A stretch of 64,000 nucleotides of DNA from Rudaea cellulosilytica DSM 22992 (GCF_000378125.1 NZ_KB899241.1:1029652-1093651), one strand, 5' to 3'; counted from the first letter of the stretch, positions 37,386 to 46,944 are shown. A program made the numbers and translations. The notes: generated by a model not told the origin, from the letters alone.

Positions 37386-38008
37386 TGCGACTTCTTCCTG
37401 AAGGACTGAATGAACGCCTCGGCGCGGGCATGCGTCGCGGTGGAGATTTGGCCCGGCTTGTACAGATCGCCGCCGAGCCCCGCGCCGCTGCATCCCGCGC
37501 CGAGGAAATCGTGAAGGTTGTCGGGGGTAACGCCGCCGACCGCAAACAACGGCACGCTCGGCGGCAACACTGCCTTGAGTGCGCGCACGTAGCCCGGGCC
37601 CATGTTCGCGGCCGGAAACAGCTTGAGAATCTGCGCACCGGCGGCGAGGGCGGCGAACGCCTCGCTCGCGGTAAGAAAGCCTGCAGCAACGGTGAGACCG
37701 GCGGCGACCGCATGCCGGATCAGGGGCGGATCGGTATTCGGCGTGACCATGAGCTTCGCGCCGGTCGCCGCGAGCGCGTCCGCGTCGGCCACGTTGAGCA
37801 CCGTTCCTGCGCCGACGATCGCGCGACCGTTCGCATGCTGCTGTGCCCGCTCGACACTGTGCAGCCAGTGCGGCGAATTGGTCGGAATCTCGATCAACGT
37901 GATGCCGGCCGTGATCAGCGCATCGACGTGAGCTTCGATGTCGTCCGGCGTGATGCCGCGCAGGATGGCGATCAGCGGCAGATGCGTGGTCCAGTCCATC
38001 GTGTTCAT
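37382..38008 (-). CDS. dgoA: 2-dehydro-3-deoxy-6-phosphogalactonate aldolase
   Basis: A 208-residue KDPG/KDPGal-type class I aldolase. [12 protein letters not shown] and LIEIPTNSP (catalytic Glu) open the barrel, LMVTPNTDP follows and [11 protein letters not shown] holds the Schiff-base Lys. The RGITP opening and LEIPLNSP-like motif favour the galactonate form over KDPG aldolase. It splits KDPGal into pyruvate and glyceraldehyde-3-phosphate. The ATG at 38008 overlaps the SDR stop by 4 bp (ATGA) and its stop overlaps dgoD, so the three are translationally coupled. Confidence 0.9.
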   Translation of the reverse strand: MNTMDWTTHLPLIAILRGITPDDIEAHVDALITAGITLIEIPTNSPHWLHSVERAQQHANGRAIVGAGTVLNVADADALAATGAKLMVTPNTDPPLIRHAVAAGLTVAAGFLTASEAFAALAAGAQILKLFPAANMGPGYVRALKAVLPPSVPLFAVGGVTPDNLHDFLGAGCSGAGLGGDLYKPGQISTATHARAEAFIQSFRKKSQ

Positions 38009-38772
38009 TCGTGGTAGAGCTGCGAACGGCCGCCGTCGATCAAGATGTCGGTGGCATTGATGAAGCGCGCTTCGTCGCTGGCGAGGAACAATGCGGTGTA
38101 GGCGACTTCCTCGGGCGTGCCGATGCGCTTGCACGGCAGCAGTTCGGTCTGGCGACGGCGCTCCTCGGGCTGCGCCTGGAACCAGCGCTCGATGCGCTCG
38201 ACCATGATCAGCCCCGGTGAGATCGAATTGCAGCGCACGCCGCGCGCTGCGTATTGGATGCCGAGCGCCTTCGTCATGCCGATCAAGCCGTGCTTGGCGA
38301 CCGGATACGGAAACGCGCCCGGGATGATCTTGTGCCCATGCACCGAGGCGATGTTGACGATCGCCCCGGCTTCGCGCGCGAGCATGAAAGGCAGCACCGC
38401 GCGGCTGAAATTCCAGGCGCCGCCGAGGTTGGTGGCGAGATTGCGCTGCCACTCGGCGCTCGTCAGCGCGAGCGGCTCGGCAAACACGTCGGCGCCCGCG
38501 TTGTTGACGAGCACGTCGATGCCGCCGAAACGTTCGCCGACTTGGGCGACGAACGCGCCGACCGCGGCTTCGTCGGCGATATCGCCCTGGACGAAATGCT
38601 CGCAGACTCTGGCCGCGTCGCCCGTCGGTGCAGCGCGGTCGTAGCCGGCGACGCGGGCGCCGTGCGCGGCGAACAGCTTGGCGATCGCCGCGCCGATGCC
38701 GCTGGCCGCGCCGGTGACGATCACGCGTTTGCCGGCGAGGCGCGATGCCGAGGATGGGTTCTGTGCGGTCAT
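38005..38772 (-). CDS. SDR family oxidoreductase, probable D-galactose 1-dehydrogenase
   Basis: A 255-residue classical short-chain dehydrogenase. The cofactor loop is [12 protein letters not shown] is present, and the catalytic Tyr/Lys pair is in YPVAKHG, with NIASVHGHK holding the Ser. Its place right before dgoA, dgoD and a lactonase makes oxidation of D-galactose to galactonolactone the likely reaction, by inference; L-fuculose or rhamnose dehydrogenases share the fold. The gene begins 28 bases after the GH35 stop. Confidence 0.8.
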   Translation of the reverse strand: MTAQNPSSASRLAGKRVIVTGAASGIGAAIAKLFAAHGARVAGYDRAAPTGDAARVCEHFVQGDIADEAAVGAFVAQVGERFGGIDVLVNNAGADVFAEPLALTSAEWQRNLATNLGGAWNFSRAVLPFMLAREAGAIVNIASVHGHKIIPGAFPYPVAKHGLIGMTKALGIQYAARGVRCNSISPGLIMVERIERWFQAQPEERRRQTELLPCKRIGTPEEVAYTALFLASDEARFINATDILIDGGRSQLYHE

Positions 38773-38800
38773 GACAGCGAAAATCCCCTGGGGCGATGCA

Positions 38801-40657
38801 CTAGCGTGCCGCCGAAGCCGGCTTGGCGTCGAGTACCGGCTTGTCGCGTAGGGTCACGCCCGCCTGCTTGACGCCGCCGAGGTCGAGCGCGATCACGTCG
38901 TTACCCTTCGGCGTCAGCCAGACGCCCGGCACGTACAGCGTGCGCTGCGGGCCGACGTCCCAGTGGCGGCCTAAGGCCTTGCCGTTGAGCCAGACGAAAC
39001 CCTTGTTCCAGCCGGCCGTGTCGAGGAACGTGTCGGCCGACGCATTGCCCGACTTCGGCGCGTCGAAACGGCCGCGATAGAAGCAGGGCGCGGCGCTGCA
39101 AGGCTTGCTCGCGTAGCGGTAGTTCGCCACGTTGTCGAGCGGAAGCGAGTAGATCTTCCAGTCGTTGAGTTTGGCGCCGCGCAGCGAAGCAGACCCGGTG
39201 ATGCCTTTGCGCTCGCCGCGCAGCTCCTTGCTGAAATTGATGCGCCCGCTGTTCTCGACGAGGATGTCGAGCACGCTGCCCTTGCGCGCCGTGATCGCGA
39301 GCTTGGACTGCTTGAGGCGGCGGTCGAGCGTGCCGGCGAGTTTGCCGTCGACATAGATGCGCGCGTAGTCATGCAGGCCGTCGAGAACGAGATCGCCGCC
39401 GGCCGCTGCGAGCGTGGTGCGATAGAGGATGTAACCATAAGCCTGGTCGAGATCCTCCATCGTTTTCAGATCGCGCGATTCGACCGGCGCCGGTAGGTTG
39501 TCCCAGAGCGAGGCGGACTCGGGCAGCGCGACCGCGCCGATCGCTTGCGTTGGCGCTGCGGGCGGAATCGGCGGCGGCGTCACCCCGGTCGCCTTCGCGA
39601 TCACATCACGGAAGGCGAAATACTTCGGCGTCGGCCGACCGCTTTCGTCGAGGCCGACATCGTAGTCGTAGCTGGTGACGTCCGGCTGATATTCGCCCTT
39701 GTCCCAGTTCGCGCCGTTCATCCAGCCGAAGCTGGTGCCTCCGTGAAACATGTACAGGCTCAGCGAATAGCCCTGCTCGAGCATCCATTCCACGTCGGCG
39801 ATCTGTTTGTTCGCGTCGGGCGTGTTGTGCTTGTCGCCCCAGTGATCGAACCAGCCGTCCCAATATTCGCCGTTCATGAACGGGCCCTGCGGGCGCAGCT
39901 TGTGCAGCTTGGCGAATTCTTTCTGCGCGTCGCCGGTGCCGAAATTGATCGCGACCGGCAGGTCGGGCAGCGAACCGTTCGTCACATAGTCCCCGCCGTC
40001 GGCGGTGTAGAGCAGGGTGCGATCGAAACCGCCGTCGATGAGCGCGCGGCGAACATCTTCCATGTAGGCATGGTCGGCATCGAAGCTGCCGTACTCGTTC
40101 TCGACCTGCACGGCGATGATCGGACCGCCGTGCGCGTACTGCAGCGGCGCGAGTTCTTTGCCGAGGCGATGCAGCCAGCGCGTGGCCGGTTCGAGATACT
40201 TCGGATCGCGGCTGCGCACAATGGTGCTGCGGTCCTTGAGCAGCCAGGCGGGGAAGCCGCCGAATTCCCACTCGGCGCAAACGTAGGGGCCTGGACGCAG
40301 GATCACGTAAAGGCCTTCGGCTTGCGCCGCGCGGATGAATTCGGCGACGTCGTACTGCCCGCCGAAGTCGTACTGGCCGGGCGTGCGCTCATGCACGTTC
40401 CAGAACACGTAGGCGGTAACCGCATTGAGGCCCATCGCCTTGGCCATCTTCAGCCGTTCGTGCCAGTACTCGCGCGGGATGCGCGGGTAGTGCATTTCAC
40501 CGGAAACGATGCGGAAGGGTTTGCCGTCGAACACGAAATGGCCTTGGTCGACACCAAGACCGCGCGCCGGCGGCAAGGGAGCCTCGTTCGCCAGCACGCC
40601 GGCGGTCAACAGCGTGCTGGTGAGCATGGCAGCCGGTAGTCCCTTCAACAACCGCAT
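38801..40657 (-). CDS. GH35 beta-galactosidase, exported
   Basis: A 618-residue glycoside hydrolase of family 35. A signal peptide lies in residues 1-23 (LPAAMLTSTLLTAGVLA). The catalytic domain shows FRIVSGEMHYPRIP, GLNAVTAYVFWNVHE, RPGPYVCAEWEFGG, the acid/base VQVENEYG (Glu188) and the nucleophile MNGEYWDGW (Glu264). C-terminal jelly-roll domains follow, with GFVWLNGKALGRHWDVGPQ, shortened here. It removes terminal beta-galactose from oligosaccharides in the periplasm. An AGGAAAG site lies upstream, 49 bases after the receptor stop. Confidence 0.94.
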   Translation of the reverse strand: MRLLKGLPAAMLTSTLLTAGVLANEAPLPPARGLGVDQGHFVFDGKPFRIVSGEMHYPRIPREYWHERLKMAKAMGLNAVTAYVFWNVHERTPGQYDFGGQYDVAEFIRAAQAEGLYVILRPGPYVCAEWEFGGFPAWLLKDRSTIVRSRDPKYLEPATRWLHRLGKELAPLQYAHGGPIIAVQVENEYGSFDADHAYMEDVRRALIDGGFDRTLLYTADGGDYVTNGSLPDLPVAINFGTGDAQKEFAKLHKLRPQGPFMNGEYWDGWFDHWGDKHNTPDANKQIADVEWMLEQGYSLSLYMFHGGTSFGWMNGANWDKGEYQPDVTSYDYDVGLDESGRPTPKYFAFRDVIAKATGVTPPPIPPAAPTQAIGAVALPESASLWDNLPAPVESRDLKTMEDLDQAYGYILYRTTLAAAGGDLVLDGLHDYARIYVDGKLAGTLDRRLKQSKLAITARKGSVLDILVENSGRINFSKELRGERKGITGSASLRGAKLNDWKIYSLPLDNVANYRYASKPCSAAPCFYRGRFDAPKSGNASADTFLDTAGWNKGFVWLNGKALGRHWDVGPQRTLYVPGVWLTPKGNDVIALDLGGVKQAGVTLRDKPVLDAKPASAAR

Positions 40658-40706
40658 GGCATCGCTTTCCTAAACATGTGCAAAAAACAGATCACGTGAC
40701 AACACC

Positions 40707-43598
40707 TCACCAACTGCCGCGCACGCCGACGGCGAACGTCCTGCCGTCGAACACCGTGCTCACCGGGCGATTGAGATACACCTGGTAGACTGAGACCTGT
40801 TCGCGGGTCAGATTGGTGCCCTCGACGAATATCGACACGTTCTCGCGGATCTTGTACGAGGCGCTCATATCGAGCTGAGCATAGGACTTGGTCGTCCACG
40901 GCTGCGAGCCCGGGCCGCAGGACAGGCAGGACAGGTACTTGTCGCGCCAGTTGACCGCGAGTCGCGCCTGCCATGGCCCTTTCTCATAGTAGCCGCTGAG
41001 GTTGGCCGAGTCGCCGATGCCGGGTACGGCGAACAAATTACCGTTTCCGGTTTTCAGTACTTGCGGATCGATCGACGTGCTGCTGTCCACGCTGGTGTAG
41101 TTGAACGCCGTACCCAAACCGTCGAACGGCGACGGCAGATTGGTGAACTGATAGTTGAAGGTGAACTCGAAGCCCTTGATCGTCGAATCGTTGAGGTTGA
41201 CCGGATGGGTGAAGTCGAACGGGAAACCGAGGATCGTCGTCGGCGTGGTGATCGTCGTGGTGAAGTTGCTGACTTTCTTGTGGAAGCCGTCCAGGGCAAC
41301 GTAACTGGCGTCCGCGAAATACCATTCGATGCCGGCGTCGATGTTCTTCGACAAAAACGGCTTCAGATCCGTATTGCCCGTCGTGATCGTCTGATTGGAT
41401 GGGCGGAAGTTGTAGCTCGTGGTCGCGGCCAGCTGAGTCAGGTCAGGACGCGTGAGTGTCTTCGATGCGGCAAAGCGAAAGATTAGATCGTCGCGCAGAT
41501 TGAGCTTGAAGTTCGCCGACGGCAGCCAGTACTTGTAGCTGCCGGTGAACTGGATCGGCGAATACGGGCCGTACGATGGAATGGCATTGCTCGGATCGGA
41601 CGGATTGACCGTGATCGCCGTCAACAGCACTGCGTTCGCGTCAGAGGTGGTGTCGGTCTTCACATAGCGGTAGCCGGTGTTCAAGTGCCACGGCATATCC
41701 GCCACCGAGCCCTCGAAATCGGCGGAGAAATAGGCCGATTTGGTCTTTTCTTCGATCTGGCTGAACGTGCGCGGGTCCGCTTTCGAAACCCAACCACCGA
41801 GTTTCGCCGCGGCCGCCGCAAAGTCCGTCACTTGTTGAAGTGCCGCCGCCTTGGCCTCCGGCGTTGCGTAGCTCAAGCTGTTGCGATAGGCATAGATCTG
41901 GTTGTACGCCGCCGGCGAAAGCAGATAGTTCAGCAGCTTGTTCATGTCGTAGTTGAGCCACTGGCTCGGAAAACCCTGCGACTGCTGGCTGAACCAGGAA
42001 CCCGCGTTGAAGATGCTGGCGCCGATGACGCTTGCCGGTACGCTGGCGTTGTAGCCGCAATAAATTGCGCAAAGATTGAGTGCATCGCCGGAATCGTAGG
42101 TCGTGTTGTAGCTGATCTGGCGCAGCGTTGTATCCGTGGATTCCACGCCGAAGTCGAGCTTGGACAGCACGCCGTCGGTGAAACGTTTCGACAGATGGAA
42201 ACGGTAGTTGTCGCCCTTGTTGCTCAGATGATTGCCGCCGGTACTGCAGCAATGCGTCATCAAGTTCGTCGAATCACCGGGCTGGATCAGGCTGGAGTAG
42301 TCGTAGTACGGGAAACCACCGTTGTTCGGATTGGTGAAATTCATCGGCAACCCGGTATTGCGCGTGCCGACGACAAGGAAGGTATTGCCGCTGTCGTACT
42401 TGTTCCACGCGCCGGTATAAGCGATATCCAGATCGGCCTTGAGCGTATCGGTGATGTCGTAGGCCAGGTTCAGGCCGGTCTGCGTCACGTAGGCATCGCG
42501 CGGCGTGTTGGTGCTCATCACCGAGTCGGTGGCCTGAGCCGCGCCGTTGTTGGTATTGCGCGAAAAGGTCAGCGGCGTGCCGTTGCCGTCGAAGGTTACG
42601 GCAGTGGTGTCGGGCTGGTTGCCGTAGTAGCCGACGTAGCGGGTCAGGTAGTCCTGCTTGTAGTTCGTGACCAGCGAATCGAACTTCACCATCAACTTGT
42701 CGAACGGCTTCCAATCGACGGCGAGGCTCAAGCCCTTGCGCGTGTTGGTCGTGGCAATGGACTGCCCGTCGATGGTTTGTGGATACGCCCCGTTTTTCGC
42801 CGACGGATCGTTGCTGATCTTCGAGAAGTCCTGATTGACGTACCATCCGCCCGTCTCGATCAGGTTCTCGGTGTGATCGCGCTTGTAGTACATCGCCGAC
42901 ATCAGCCAGCCGAAGGTATGGTCGGCATTGCTGTCGCCGATCAGGAACGAGGCCTTGGGCGTGAACTTGTTGGCGAGCCCGCTGTCCAGGCTGTCGTTCA
43001 CGGCGCCGAGACTGCCGGACATATGGAAGCCGGTGGTGTCGAGCGGCCGCGCGGTGACGATATTGATCGTGCCGCCGATGCCGCCGTCTTCTTGGCTGGC
43101 GGTGGCGGTCTTCAGCACTTCGGCCGTGCTGATCAATTCCGACGGCAGCGCGTCGAAATGAAAGCTGCGGTCGCCCGAATCGGACAGCATCGGTCGGCCG
43201 TTGACCGTAACGTTGACGAAGCTCGGGCCGAAGCCGCGCACCGTGACCTTGCTCGATTCGCCGCCGATGCGGTCGACCGCCACGCCGGGCACGCGCTGTA
43301 GCGCGTCGGCGACGTTCTGATCGGGAAACTTGCCGGCTTCCTCGGCCGAGACCGAGTCGACGACGCCGACGGCATCTTGTTTGATCGCTTGCGCGCGGCG
43401 GATCGCGGCAAGCTGGCCGGTCACCGAGATCTCGCCGAGCTGGGCCGGATCGCCCGGTTTCGCGGAATCGGTCGCCGCGGCGGGTTGGTCGTCCCCCGCC
43501 GCGTTGGCAACCGTGCTGGGCAACATGGCTGGGGAAATCAGTACGGAAATCGCCAGCGATAGGCGACGCAACGGCAACGACTTAAGCGTGGAACTCAT
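40707..43598 (-). CDS. TonB-dependent receptor (galactoside uptake)
   Basis: A 963-residue outer-membrane transporter. The start at 43598 follows GGAGGGAG and gives a signal peptide. A TonB-box-like ISVTG (about 54-58) leads into the plug: FPDQNVADALQRVPGVAVDR, then SSKVTVRGFGPSFVNVTVNG and GGIGGTINIVTARPLD. A large barrel ends in RGSW, with the C-terminal aromatic residue. This plug type is common in xanthomonad carbohydrate-utilisation receptors. It is the first gene of the operon, so its substrate is probably a galactose-containing oligosaccharide. Energy would come from the TonB-ExbBD genes at 57-60 kb. Confidence 0.92.
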   Translation of the reverse strand: MSSTLKSLPLRRLSLAISVLISPAMLPSTVANAAGDDQPAAATDSAKPGDPAQLGEISVTGQLAAIRRAQAIKQDAVGVVDSVSAEEAGKFPDQNVADALQRVPGVAVDRIGGESSKVTVRGFGPSFVNVTVNGRPMLSDSGDRSFHFDALPSELISTAEVLKTATASQEDGGIGGTINIVTARPLDTTGFHMSGSLGAVNDSLDSGLANKFTPKASFLIGDSNADHTFGWLMSAMYYKRDHTENLIETGGWYVNQDFSKISNDPSAKNGAYPQTIDGQSIATTNTRKGLSLAVDWKPFDKLMVKFDSLVTNYKQDYLTRYVGYYGNQPDTTAVTFDGNGTPLTFSRNTNNGAAQATDSVMSTNTPRDAYVTQTGLNLAYDITDTLKADLDIAYTGAWNKYDSGNTFLVVGTRNTGLPMNFTNPNNGGFPYYDYSSLIQPGDSTNLMTHCCSTGGNHLSNKGDNYRFHLSKRFTDGVLSKLDFGVESTDTTLRQISYNTTYDSGDALNLCAIYCGYNASVPASVIGASIFNAGSWFSQQSQGFPSQWLNYDMNKLLNYLLSPAAYNQIYAYRNSLSYATPEAKAAALQQVTDFAAAAAKLGGWVSKADPRTFSQIEEKTKSAYFSADFEGSVADMPWHLNTGYRYVKTDTTSDANAVLLTAITVNPSDPSNAIPSYGPYSPIQFTGSYKYWLPSANFKLNLRDDLIFRFAASKTLTRPDLTQLAATTSYNFRPSNQTITTGNTDLKPFLSKNIDAGIEWYFADASYVALDGFHKKVSNFTTTITTPTTILGFPFDFTHPVNLNDSTIKGFEFTFNYQFTNLPSPFDGLGTAFNYTSVDSSTSIDPQVLKTGNGNLFAVPGIGDSANLSGYYEKGPWQARLAVNWRDKYLSCLSCGPGSQPWTTKSYAQLDMSASYKIRENVSIFVEGTNLTREQVSVYQVYLNRPVSTVFDGRTFAVGVRGSW

Positions 43599-43641
43599 TC
43601 GTTCTCCCTCCAAGTTGAATCGATCGAGTGGTGTGTGGTTT

Positions 43642-43671
43642 TTGTTATTTGTATGATAAATACTATATATA
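43642..43671 (+). promoter_or_regulatory. Regulator promoter with embedded operator candidate
   Basis: The receptor and regulator genes diverge from this AT-rich stretch (43640-43680), which stands out in GC-rich DNA. On the plus strand TTGTTA (43642-43647) and TATATA (43664-43669) are 16 bp apart, a plausible -35/-10. Between them lies GTAT-GATAA-ATAC (43651-43663), a small inverted repeat suitable for the GntR-type regulator. Binding here could block both directions. Confidence 0.45.
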
Positions 43672-43766
43672 AGATACATTGCCAAGCCGCACCGCAACAT
43701 GAACTTCACTCCGCCGGCGCAGGTTCATTGCCAAGCGACGAGCGCGCTTGATACGCTGACCGCCAT

Positions 43767-44522
43767 ATGCAGATGCTGAAAACCCTCGATCGATCCAGGC
43801 GCTCAGGCCGGCTGACTTTGACTGAGCAGTTACTGGAATCGCTGGGGCAGGCGGTCGTCGCCGGCGAGTTTGACGGGCGCAGCTTCCCGACCGAGGCGGA
43901 CATATCGCAGCACTACGGCACTAGCCGCAGCGTCACGCGCGAAGCCGTGAAGATGCTGACCGCGAAGGGCATGCTCGCTGCGCGTCCACGCAGCGGCATC
44001 ACGACGCAGCCACAGGAGCAGTGGAGTCTGCTTGATCCAGACGTGCTGCGCTGGATGCTCGAGCGCAAGTTCTCCTACGAATTGCTGCGTCATTTCACCG
44101 AAATGCGCCTGGGCCTCGAGCCTGCGGCAGCCGCGCTCGCGGCGAAGAACGCCTCGCCCGAAGCGCTACGCACCATCGAGCTCGGCCTTGAGCGCATGGC
44201 CGCGGCCGAGCGCGGAGACGGCGATCATCTCGCCGCAGACATTTCCTTCCATGTGGCCATCTTGAAGGCCACCGGCAATCCGTTCTACATGCAACTCGAC
44301 GAGTTGATCGCGACGGCGTTGAAGATTTCCATTCGCATGACCAACCGCATCAAGGGCCACACTGCGAGCATTCCCGCGCATCGCCATGTCTTCGATGCGA
44401 TCCGCGCGGGCGATTCGGCGCGCGCGGGGGCGGCGATGAACTCGATCCTCACCGAAGTCATGGCGCTTGTCGCCGCAGGCGACAAGAACGGGACGCGGCG
44501 CGCGAAACGGGCGCGGGTCTGA
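43767..44522 (+). CDS. FadR/DgoR-type GntR transcriptional regulator
   Basis: A 251-residue regulator of the FadR subfamily. Residues about 18-80 form the GntR winged helix (FPTEADISQHYGTSRSVTREAVKML). Residues about 95-235 form the FCD effector domain, with RLGLEPAAAALAA, DISFHVAILKATGNPF and HRHVFDAIRAGD carrying metal/ligand-site His residues. It is divergent from the galactoside operon; E. coli DgoR, a galactonate-responsive repressor, is the closest known functional model. No strong ribosome site precedes the ATG, and a second ATG lies two codons on. Confidence 0.88.
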   Translation: MQMLKTLDRSRRSGRLTLTEQLLESLGQAVVAGEFDGRSFPTEADISQHYGTSRSVTREAVKMLTAKGMLAARPRSGITTQPQEQWSLLDPDVLRWMLERKFSYELLRHFTEMRLGLEPAAAALAAKNASPEALRTIELGLERMAAAERGDGDHLAADISFHVAILKATGNPFYMQLDELIATALKISIRMTNRIKGHTASIPAHRHVFDAIRAGDSARAGAAMNSILTEVMALVAAGDKNGTRRAKRARV

Positions 44523-44555
44523 GCAACTTGCTGCACCGTCCCGGCACAGCGGACT

Positions 44556-46064
44556 TCAGTGCTGCGCGTACATCGCCATCACGTCGCGGCGCAGCGCCTG
44601 CTGGCTATCGCCGCGGCTGTAGAACATGTGGCCGCCGGCGTATTCCTTGACTTGCACGCGATTGGGATCGCCCATGAGCGGCATCTGGTCGACGATGAGC
44701 TTGGAGGCCATGAACGGGCAGGATAGGTCGCCCCAGCCGTGCACGATCAGCACGCGCAACTTGGAATCGATCGCGACCGACTGGCGCAGCTCCTGCACCG
44801 AGCCACGTGGTTCATCCTTGCGATCCCAGAGGCGGTTCACGTCGTAAGAAAGCGCGTTGTAGCGACCGACGTATTTCCAGCCGACCGTACGCGTGACGAA
44901 ATCGACCATCGCGGTCGTGGTCGGCGCGATGATCGCGTCGAGCAGCGGATCGTTGGTGCGCTGGTCGGGCGAGAACGGGAACGGATCCCATTCGGTGACG
45001 TTGGCGTCATACCGGCTGCCGAGCTTGCCCTCGTTGCGGAATACTTCGCGCAGGAACGCCTGTGTTTCCAGGCGTCCGCCGGCACGGCGCACGAACACGG
45101 GATCGAGGCCGGACAGCTCGGTGACGCGCTTGACGATGCGCTCGACCGCCTGCGGATCGGACCGGCCCTTGAGCAGGTCGACGACGTAGTCGCCGCGCGT
45201 GTACTCGATCACCTGCGCCATCGTTGCGTCGTTGAGCTTGCCCTGGCGTTCGAGATTGGTCGCGGTGATCGTCGGCAAGGTCAACATCCACGGCAACGGC
45301 GACAGGTCGCCGTTGTCGTTCTGCACGCCCGGGTCGAGATACGGCGAGACGAGCACGTCGCCGTTCATCGCCACGCCAAGCCGCGTCTGCAGGTAGTGGG
45401 TGATGCGCGGCCCGCGGAAGCCGCCGTAGCTTTCGCCGACGAGATACTTGCGCGACAGGAGCCGGTCGTTCTTGACCAGCCAGTCGTAGACGATGCGCGA
45501 GAGATATTCGATGTCGGCCTGGGTCGAGTAGAACTTCTTCTTGGTTTCGTCCTCGCTCACACGCGAGCGCGAGAAGCCGGTGCCGACCGGATCGATGAAG
45601 ACGAGGTCGGTGAAATCGAGCCACGATCCCTGATTGTCGATCGGCGTGGCCGGGTCGGACGGCGAATTGCCCTCCGCGCCGAACTGCACGCGCTTGGGTC
45701 CGAGCGCGCCGAGATTGAGATACACCGACGATGCGCCGGGGCCGCCATTGAGCGCAAACGTCACCGGCCGGTCCTTGCCTGGCACGGTGTAGGCAATGAA
45801 CATCACGTCGGCGATGGTCTTGCCCTTTTCGTCGAGCACGGGCAGCGAGCCGACCGTGGCGTCGTAGCTGATCGTCTTGCCGCCGATGGTCGTCGTCTGC
45901 TTGACCGTCTTGTCGGCGGGAAAGGGCGGCAGCTTGGCTTCGTCGGGTTTGCCCGCGGCATCCTTGTTCGCATCCTTGGTGCCATCATCGGCCCAAGCCG
46001 ACGACACGGTCAGAACCGTGCCCAGCGCAGCGGCAAAGAGAAGTTTCGGCAAACGCAACGACAT
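44556..46064 (-). CDS. Serine carboxypeptidase-like S10 family peptidase
   Basis: A 502-residue exported protein (signal MSLRLPKLLFAAALGTVLTVSSAWA). The S10 features are complete: oxyanion motif NGGPGASS (106-113), FIDPVGTGFSRS, the nucleophile VGESYGGFRGPR (Ser212), an Asp in HGWGDLSCPF and His in GGHMFYSR near residue 482. The nucleophile context GESYGG is that of eukaryotic lysosomal/vacuolar carboxypeptidases. Bacterial S10 proteins probably trim C-terminal residues of periplasmic peptides. Residues 26-50 are a charged linker. Convergent with the DgoR-type gene, 33 bases apart. Confidence 0.88.
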   Translation of the reverse strand: MSLRLPKLLFAAALGTVLTVSSAWADDGTKDANKDAAGKPDEAKLPPFPADKTVKQTTTIGGKTISYDATVGSLPVLDEKGKTIADVMFIAYTVPGKDRPVTFALNGGPGASSVYLNLGALGPKRVQFGAEGNSPSDPATPIDNQGSWLDFTDLVFIDPVGTGFSRSRVSEDETKKKFYSTQADIEYLSRIVYDWLVKNDRLLSRKYLVGESYGGFRGPRITHYLQTRLGVAMNGDVLVSPYLDPGVQNDNGDLSPLPWMLTLPTITATNLERQGKLNDATMAQVIEYTRGDYVVDLLKGRSDPQAVERIVKRVTELSGLDPVFVRRAGGRLETQAFLREVFRNEGKLGSRYDANVTEWDPFPFSPDQRTNDPLLDAIIAPTTTAMVDFVTRTVGWKYVGRYNALSYDVNRLWDRKDEPRGSVQELRQSVAIDSKLRVLIVHGWGDLSCPFMASKLIVDQMPLMGDPNRVQVKEYAGGHMFYSRGDSQQALRRDVMAMYAQH

Positions 46065-46222
46065 GACGGCACCCTGCTGGCATCGAACGGAAAAGATCGC
46101 GCAGCATAGCAAGCGTATGGCGCGCGCCATGTGCCGAAAGCAAGGGTCGTGGGGTCCCCGTTGGCCGCGGCGGGGGAAGCCTGCAGGATCGCGCGCACGG
46201 ATGTGCGTTCAACAAACCCCAA

Positions 46223-46840
46223 TCACGAGGGCAACCGCGGCGTGGACGCGCGCTCGGGGCGGCCACCCAATCCGCGCCAGATGCGTGCAAGGTAGCGGAA
46301 CATTTTTGGCATGAGCCAGATTGCCAGAGCGAGGAACAGCGCGAGCAAGACGAGAAACGCCGCCGGATGCGCAAACACGAGCCAAAGGCCGCCGAGCAAT
46401 AGGCCGTCCTCGCTCGCGCTCGCGGTCCAGTTGCTGAACGGCTCGGGCGAGGTGTTGATCGCTGCGCGCGCACCGGCCTTGGCCAAGTGCGTGCCGCCGG
46501 CGATAGCGCCGCCGAAGATTCCCGCTGCCATCTGCAACGCTGGGCCCTGATCGCCCATTGCACCCCAAGCCAGCAGGGCACCGATCGGAATGCGGATGAA
46601 GGTGTGGATCGAATCCCAGATCGAATCGAAGCCGGGCACCTTGTCGGCGAGGAATTCGGCGACGAGCATGACGCCCGAAGCGCCGAGCACCCAGTTATGT
46701 TCAAGCAGGCTCAGGTCGGACGGCAGATGGACGTAGCCGAGCCGGCCGAGCAGGCCGACGATGAAGATCGCAGCATAGAGACGAATGCCGCTGGCCCAGG
46801 CCAGGCCGCTCGCTAGCGCAAGCTGTTGCAGATGTTCCAT
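46223..46840 (-). CDS. DUF4126 family membrane protein
   Basis: A 205-residue protein with about five hydrophobic segments. The ATG at 46840 has GGAGGGC just upstream. ASGIRLYAAIFIVGLLGRLG and WDSIHTFIRIPIGALLAWGA, with GGAIAGGTHLAKAGARAAINTSPEPFSNW (shortened in form), are typical of DUF4126. Function is not known. It is followed by an S10 peptidase gene in the same direction with a 158-base gap. Confidence 0.85.
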   Translation of the reverse strand: MEHLQQLALASGLAWASGIRLYAAIFIVGLLGRLGYVHLPSDLSLLEHNWVLGASGVMLVAEFLADKVPGFDSIWDSIHTFIRIPIGALLAWGAMGDQGPALQMAAGIFGGAIAGGTHLAKAGARAAINTSPEPFSNWTASASEDGLLLGGLWLVFAHPAAFLVLLALFLALAIWLMPKMFRYLARIWRGLGGRPERASTPRLPS

Positions 46841-46910
46841 GACCGCCCTCCGCTGCCGGACACGACATCGCCCCGCGTATTCTAGTGCGATCATTCCTGA
46901 CCGCGAAGAT

Positions 46911-46934
46911 CAAAAAGCGGCCGTCCACGGCCGC
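46911..46934 (-). terminator. Intrinsic terminator on the minus strand
   Basis: On the minus strand GCGGCCGT-GG-ACGGCCGC (46934-46917) is followed directly by TTTTTG. This is a textbook Rho-independent terminator, but it points away from any large gene: the only upstream minus-strand candidate is the 44-codon ORF at 46945-47079. It lies about 70 bases before the DUF4126 start. Confidence 0.7.
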
Positions 46935-46944
46935 GCTTTCAAAT

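Noticed and set aside
40684-40699. T-run with a TCACGTGA palindrome between the receptor and GH35 genes as a terminator
   Set aside because: The stem is only 4 bp per arm and the genes are 49 bases apart in one operon; readthrough is expected.
41685-43301. A 538-codon plus-strand open frame opposite the TonB-dependent receptor
   Set aside because: Rich in Arg, Val and Gly with no domain; the receptor on the minus strand has plug, barrel and C-terminal aromatic signal.
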